DNA of 64,000 nt. Origin: Owenia fusiformis (Eukaryota > Annelida > Polychaeta > Sabellida > Oweniidae). Shown piece by piece: positions 59,681 to 64,000 of this stretch (the stretch's first letter is position 1; each line of letters begins with the position of its first letter). Under the pieces are notes generated by a model, which did no database searches, was not told the DNA's origin, and saw nothing but the letters and a program-made list of their open reading frames with translations. Where the stretch lies: the NCBI GenBank assembly GCA_903813345.2, contig CAIIXF020000002.1, positions 23,078,455 to 23,142,454 of the forward strand, read 5' to 3'. The position numbers were made by a program, and so were the translations under genes.

Positions 59681-60374
59681 TAACAAAACACTATGTTTTA
59701 TTCAGAAAGTTGGTGTGAAAAATAGCCAATCTGTTTTCATTATTACTTGTCATGTTTGAATAGAGAAATAAAAAAATGCGTATGTAAAAAATGTTTTATT
59801 CAGCAATGATTATTGAAAAGGAACAAAAAATTAATTACAAAAACGATTTCTGATTTATAAAAAAACATGAATGAATGATGTTTGCTCTCTGCCACATGGA
59901 CATAGACTGAGTATCCAGTTCTACAGGCAGCCAAACGTACTCAGTGATAAATACATCCCGATGGGACCCAATTTCCATAAACATTGCCTTTCCATGATAA
60001 TTTCCATTACATTAGAGCTTTTCTCAGTAAGTGTTACAAGGTTCTCATCTTATGTTATCTGCTTGAATTAAATCGGCCATTATGGCTGATTTGTTGATGG
60101 AGCGGAGACACACAACCTATTGATCCTATCGCCGAGTGGGAAGACGACGAATAGATGGCATTACAAAAACAAAAATATAGTCCAATTATTGTAATTACAT
60201 CAGCATCACCAGAGGTTGGATTTTGGTAAGTACATGAATGAAAAAGTGTATGTATGGACCAACTCTAAGACATGTTTTGATGTGATTAAGGTGTATTTTC
60301 TTTAAAAAAATTGACCTTTTTGACCTGCCTCTATCTATCAAAATCAGAATGACATTTTTTAACATTTTCTATAG

Positions 60375-60390
60375 ATGGCGTCTTCAACAG
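60375..60390 (+). other. candidate 16-nt first coding exon
   Basis: TTTTCTATAG acceptor, then ATGGCGTCTTCAACAG and a GTGAGA donor. It would encode MASST with one base carried over. The phase fits the exon at 62322-62442, giving Gly across the junction. Weak support: only splice-site quality and phase. Confidence 0.25.
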
Positions 60391-60769
60391 GTGAGATCTT
60401 TTGATTTTCGTGGGGAGTTTTGATTCAAACTTTTTTGACTGACAAAGGACATACTGGGGTATGATGGAATGATAGCATAGCATGTCCACAAATCTTAGTT
60501 TTCTCTGGAAGACAGATCGTTTGTATGGGAATGCGCATGTTATAACAATTAGTTGGGTTAACCCAGCGAATTTTCACATTTTGGCCTCTCACGTGGTTAA
60601 TGTTGACATTGATTGTTAGACAGTAATGTCAAGGCCGTCTGACCGGGTGCTACGATAATGTCAAGGTTGGTATGGTCAGGAAGATTGATAGTAAATAGGA
60701 ACTCTTTACTTTCATTAGTTAAAGGTGATAAAAATATGTGTCTGTTCATTCTAAATTGTTATCCCTAAT

Positions 60770-60940
60770 TACTGTAAAACACATTGAATTCGCGGGAGCA
60801 ATTTTCGCGGATTTGTACATTTGTTACTTTTGTTCCTTTTCGCGTATATTCATGTTTTCGCGATTTACCAAATAACAGAAACCGGGTACTGCATGTTTTA
60901 TTCATTGCAATTTTGTGTGACCGTGAAATCATTACCTCAG
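60770..60940. repeat. dispersed repeat with TTCGCG words
   Basis: TACTGTAAAACACATTGAAT then TCGCGGGAGCAATTTTCGCG and TTTTCGCGATTTACCAAA resembles a decayed interspersed repeat, related in its wording to 21690-21920. Non-coding. Confidence 0.35.
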
Positions 60941-61499
60941 CAATATTAAGCAGTGATATGTGTCTACAATTATTGTCTTTCATCAAGTCCTTGTATGCCC
61001 CTCCTCACAAACATATGCAAAGGCAGAGAATTCACCCTTTTGATATCGTTTGACTTCCCTTCTTAAAAGAGAGCTTCGTTAACACGTTAGTTTAGAACAA
61101 GACATGCTCGGGGTATTTGTAGATAAATAGATGGGTGATGGCCAAGAGACTTGATGCAATGAATACTAAATGTTCAAGACGTGGTAACTTAATTAGAGAC
61201 CACTTGTACAATTGTACTTGTTCAATATACTCTTGATAATCCCTTGACCATATTATCAGATGATTTTAAAACGTAGTTTATAGTTTTTTCTAACTTTACT
61301 ATATAGACCCATACTCGTTTCCCAGTTCAATTTTTTTAAAACATCATACCATAGAAATCCAAGATGATTTAGAGACGATACGAAGTCGAACGTTTGTGAT
61401 CGGTATAACTTAATTTGTCGTCACTCTTAAAAACCACTGGCACGCTACCCTGCGTGCAGTCTATATATAGACGAAGCTCTCTTTTAAGAAGCGAAGTCG

Positions 61500-61962
61500 A
61501 ACGATAGTCTCAGGCCCGTAGCCAGGGGGTTCACTTTTGACATTTTTGTTCCCCATGTACTTAACTTTACCAACACAACATACAATATGTTGAAAATAAG
61601 GTGAAGTACACGGGGGGAGAGGTACGCAGTCTCGTGGCAAGACTATCGAACGAATGCAAAGGATGCCGTCACGCCATCTTAGTAGATTGATTTGCATCAG
61701 TTCCAGTGTATATTACTCCTGATTTACCAACATAAACCAAAAGCAAATAATTTTAGATATATGAAGGCCAATAACCGGGGGCCATTTGAGCCCCCCCCCC
61801 TCCACCAGCCTGGCAAAAAATCTTTCAAAATCATGCAGTTTGTTTATCATTCTGAGAATTTTTCAAGTTAATTTGGCCATTTTGGGGGCAAAGTTGTTAA
61901 AAGTGACCCCCTGGAATTTTTAGAAAGTGAACCCCTTGGCAAATTCTGGCTACGAGCCTGTG
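61500..61962. repeat. inverted pair of the TGGCTACGGGCCTG repeat family
   Basis: The left end CAGGCCCGTAGCCAGGGGGT then TCACTTTTGACATTTTTG is mirrored at the right by AAAGTGAACCCCTTGGCAAA then TTCTGGCTACGAGCCTG. Together with the single-ended copies at 10745 and 24862 this suggests a family with inverted ends. The left end joins directly to the 40-bp motif at 61473. Confidence 0.5.
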
Positions 61963-62321
61963 TTGTTGTCTTGTTTATACCTTATAGCTTAACAAATATA
62001 GTGAGGTGTATTTTTATTCTTTTATGTATCACACAGTCTGATGCACGTCAACAAGAAATACATCAGCTTGAAACGATTCCATCTTCAACTGCATTGACTA
62101 TCTCCTCCGTGCAATGATTTATCGCAACCGTGTGTAGACTGAGACTGAGCAGCCGCGTTGGTAAATAAATGTTTACCGTGAATTCTTACATTAAAAGATC
62201 ACTTACCTTTGTGCGTTGCTACTCCTTGTTCGGCCAACAGCTGTATAGTTAATTGCATGCTTTTTAACTACTGCTTTTTGTATCCATTGTTAATCATATC
62301 ATTATGTTTTTTTTACATTAG

Positions 62322-62442
62322 GGATGAGTGGAACGGCGTTGATGAAAAACAGCAAAACGTGCATCTTTATGCTAGTATTAATGATTCCAAGTATGTTGTA
62401 TGCTCTGTATAATATTTTGATCACGATTAACAATTCCTATAT
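62322..62442 (+). other. candidate exon encoding a type II signal anchor
   Basis: A long T-rich tract and ATTAG acceptor precede GGATGAGTGG. From ATG at 62324 the peptide MSGTALMKNSKTCIFMLVL continues MIPSMLYALYNILITINNSY to a GTAAAT donor at 62443. Short basic N-terminus plus about 20 hydrophobic residues resembles the anchor of Golgi type II enzymes. Without splicing it would stop at TAA within two codons. No downstream exon was found in the window, so a partial gene running off the right edge is only a hypothesis. Confidence 0.3.
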
Positions 62443-64000
62443 GTAAATGTAGCTTTTTTCCGGCATCATGACATCTGAATATTATATTGAATTAAAACTA
62501 CACAGCGGGTTTCTATTACATTGTGTTATATCATATATACTAGTGTAGTAATTAATCTACAATGCAGTTCATATGTTATTATTCATTGATGATCATATTG
62601 TAGTAGACCAGCAGTATTACTTTTCTCATGAGATGTACACTCTTCCCTAAATTAATATGCCAGCTAATAGCTTAATCGGATTGATCACAACGTATCACTT
62701 TTCAAAACAATGCTACAAATCAATCATTATAATAAAACGATCAATTGAAACCACCAAAAAATCAAAACAACAATAACTTCCGTGAATATTGTATGTCCAC
62801 ATGTGGTAGCCCCATCAATATGTGGTATTAAGCCTAATCATTGACCCCCGGCACTGACCATAGACTATAGTCTAAGAGTGTACCTACAATATACTTACCA
62901 TTCAAGTTTCAGTCTATAATCCAAGTCTCTGTTCAATTCTGATGCAGTTTGGTCCAGTTTGGTAATGATGAGTTTACCAAGTCTCCAGTCAAGAACAGAA
63001 AACCAATAATGATAATACAAGCAAAGGTATATACTTGTAGTACTTGACTGTTGAGCCTTCTCTATTTACTTTGGCCTTATGACTTTAGCTCCTCTATTAT
63101 TAGACATGGGTGATGGCCTTTCTTCATCATCGGTGGGGGCCTAGTCTACATTGTCTAAATTTAATTATGATTTTCACATTATCTTTGTTTTGTAAACGTC
63201 AAATGTTGCCCATTTTCTCTCGGACTTAGAAGAAAAACGTCACCGTCCACCGTCCGAAGTGTGCTATCTGAATGACCATCAACTTGGTGGACCGTACTTT
63301 CTGACCACGCACGTATATCGCCAATATAGTTTATGCTACTTCTGCTAAGAATGGCTGATGTTGTTCCGTTGAATATCAAGCAGTTAAAAATCAATCATTG
63401 TTTCAGGGCAAACAACATGAAAATCATTAAACCATGACCCGAATCCTCAGTTCAACTCCCCAAATGATATTTTATTGGGCTCAAATATTGACGTTTGTGC
63501 TCTCTGATGAAAAGGAGATGCTAAAACTGAAAAGCCTATTAATTATCTAGGATGTTTTCTTGAATGAATTCCCTTTTGGAAAATAGCTGCATCCTTTGAA
63601 TTTAAGCGTTTAACCTGTTGGGAATGTCTCAGTATGAGAACGATAACTCACGGTTTGCATTGAAAGTTGCGATATTATAATTTCGTGAGTATGCCTTGCT
63701 CCCAAATGGAAAGTTTTCCCTTGTGACATATAACCATATGATAGCGGATGAGATAAGAGTTGGAAATCAGTAATTATGACACTGAGTCACTTACTCTTGT
63801 AGCGATCGTTCGATTGATTAATATCTTGCACGTACTATTTTTAAAGAGTTCGATGTCGCAAAAAGAGAGCTTCATCTTCACTCTTTGAAAAAGAGATAAT
63901 TATTGCTTTAGCCATGGCCAGTCAGGGACGAAGATAGTAACATACCCCATATGCCATATTTAGCACCAGGGTATGTTTGGCTAGACTGAACAACTACTTC
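62443..64000. other. right-edge stretch with no convincing gene
   Basis: Apart from the candidate minus-strand exon at 62899-62982 and a copy of the 40-bp repeat motif at 63848-63880, nothing was recognised. Confidence 0.3.
62899..62982 (-). other. candidate internal coding exon, protein unrecognised
   Basis: A TTCTTGACTGGAG acceptor and a strong ATG-GTAAGT donor bound 84 nt, encoding LGKLIITKLDQTASELNRDL then DYRLKLEW with a split Trp codon. Composition (amphipathic helix, charged) looks coding and the frame is open through the acceptor. No partner exon with matching phase was identified, and the family is not recognised. Confidence 0.3.

Noticed and set aside
59423-59686. 87-codon minus-strand frame
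   Set aside because: It overlaps a TAA-flanked miniature element and shows no family similarity.
1-64000. A novel multi-gene defence, mobile or metabolic system
   Set aside because: The five recognised genes are unrelated eukaryotic families on both strands with normal intergenic repeats. Nothing links them into one pathway.

Overview
The window is nuclear DNA from an animal. The genes are split by GT-AG introns, GC content is low, and roughly half of the non-coding sequence is made of short inverted-repeat elements and minisatellites. The gene set (glycine-receptor-like Cys-loop channel with vertebrate-like exon sizes, stand-alone P2X7-type cytoplasmic domain, G2E3-like HECT protein, intron-rich THAP/DDE gene) fits a marine invertebrate, perhaps a non-vertebrate deuterostome. 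The sequence alone does not settle the phylum. I found no bacterial operon, CRISPR array, rRNA or convincing tRNA.

Layout. 1-0.3 kb: last coding exon of an unrecognised + strand gene, with a possible 3' UTR to about 1.4 kb. 4.1-13.9 kb (-): ten exons of a HECT E3 ligase-like gene whose 5' end was not located. 17.0-20.0 kb (+): complete two-exon gene with a P2X7-like cysteine-rich domain. 20.9-29.9 kb (-): complete 13-exon THAP plus DDE transposase-like gene (742 codons, every splice phase consistent), with a possible alternative zinc-ribbon first exon at 30.5 kb. 30.6-36.2 kb: repeats, including a 130-bp inverted repeat with identical arms and a poly(T) tract flanked by a 9-bp duplication. 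36.5-38.0 kb (-): F-box gene, then a 15-bp satellite and a 32-bp minisatellite. 42.2-53.9 kb (-): complete glycine-receptor-like channel gene (about 406 aa) with a pair of phase-locked alternative exons and a candidate microexon. 54-64 kb: mostly mobile-element remnants, with two weakly supported orphan exon groups.

Repeats. Two families, named here family G (GGAC microsatellite, tandem core repeat, 3' hairpin) and family T (ends built from GTCACCACC, 3' hairpin), recur throughout and share an architecture that resembles Helentron-associated non-autonomous elements. Several inverted-repeat elements have readable target duplications (TA, TTAA, TAA, TAAAT), and one nested insertion can be matched to an uninterrupted copy of its host element. 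No previously undescribed multi-gene system was found. The most interesting signals are exon-level: alternative and duplicated exons, a relic channel exon, and the intact transposase-derived gene.
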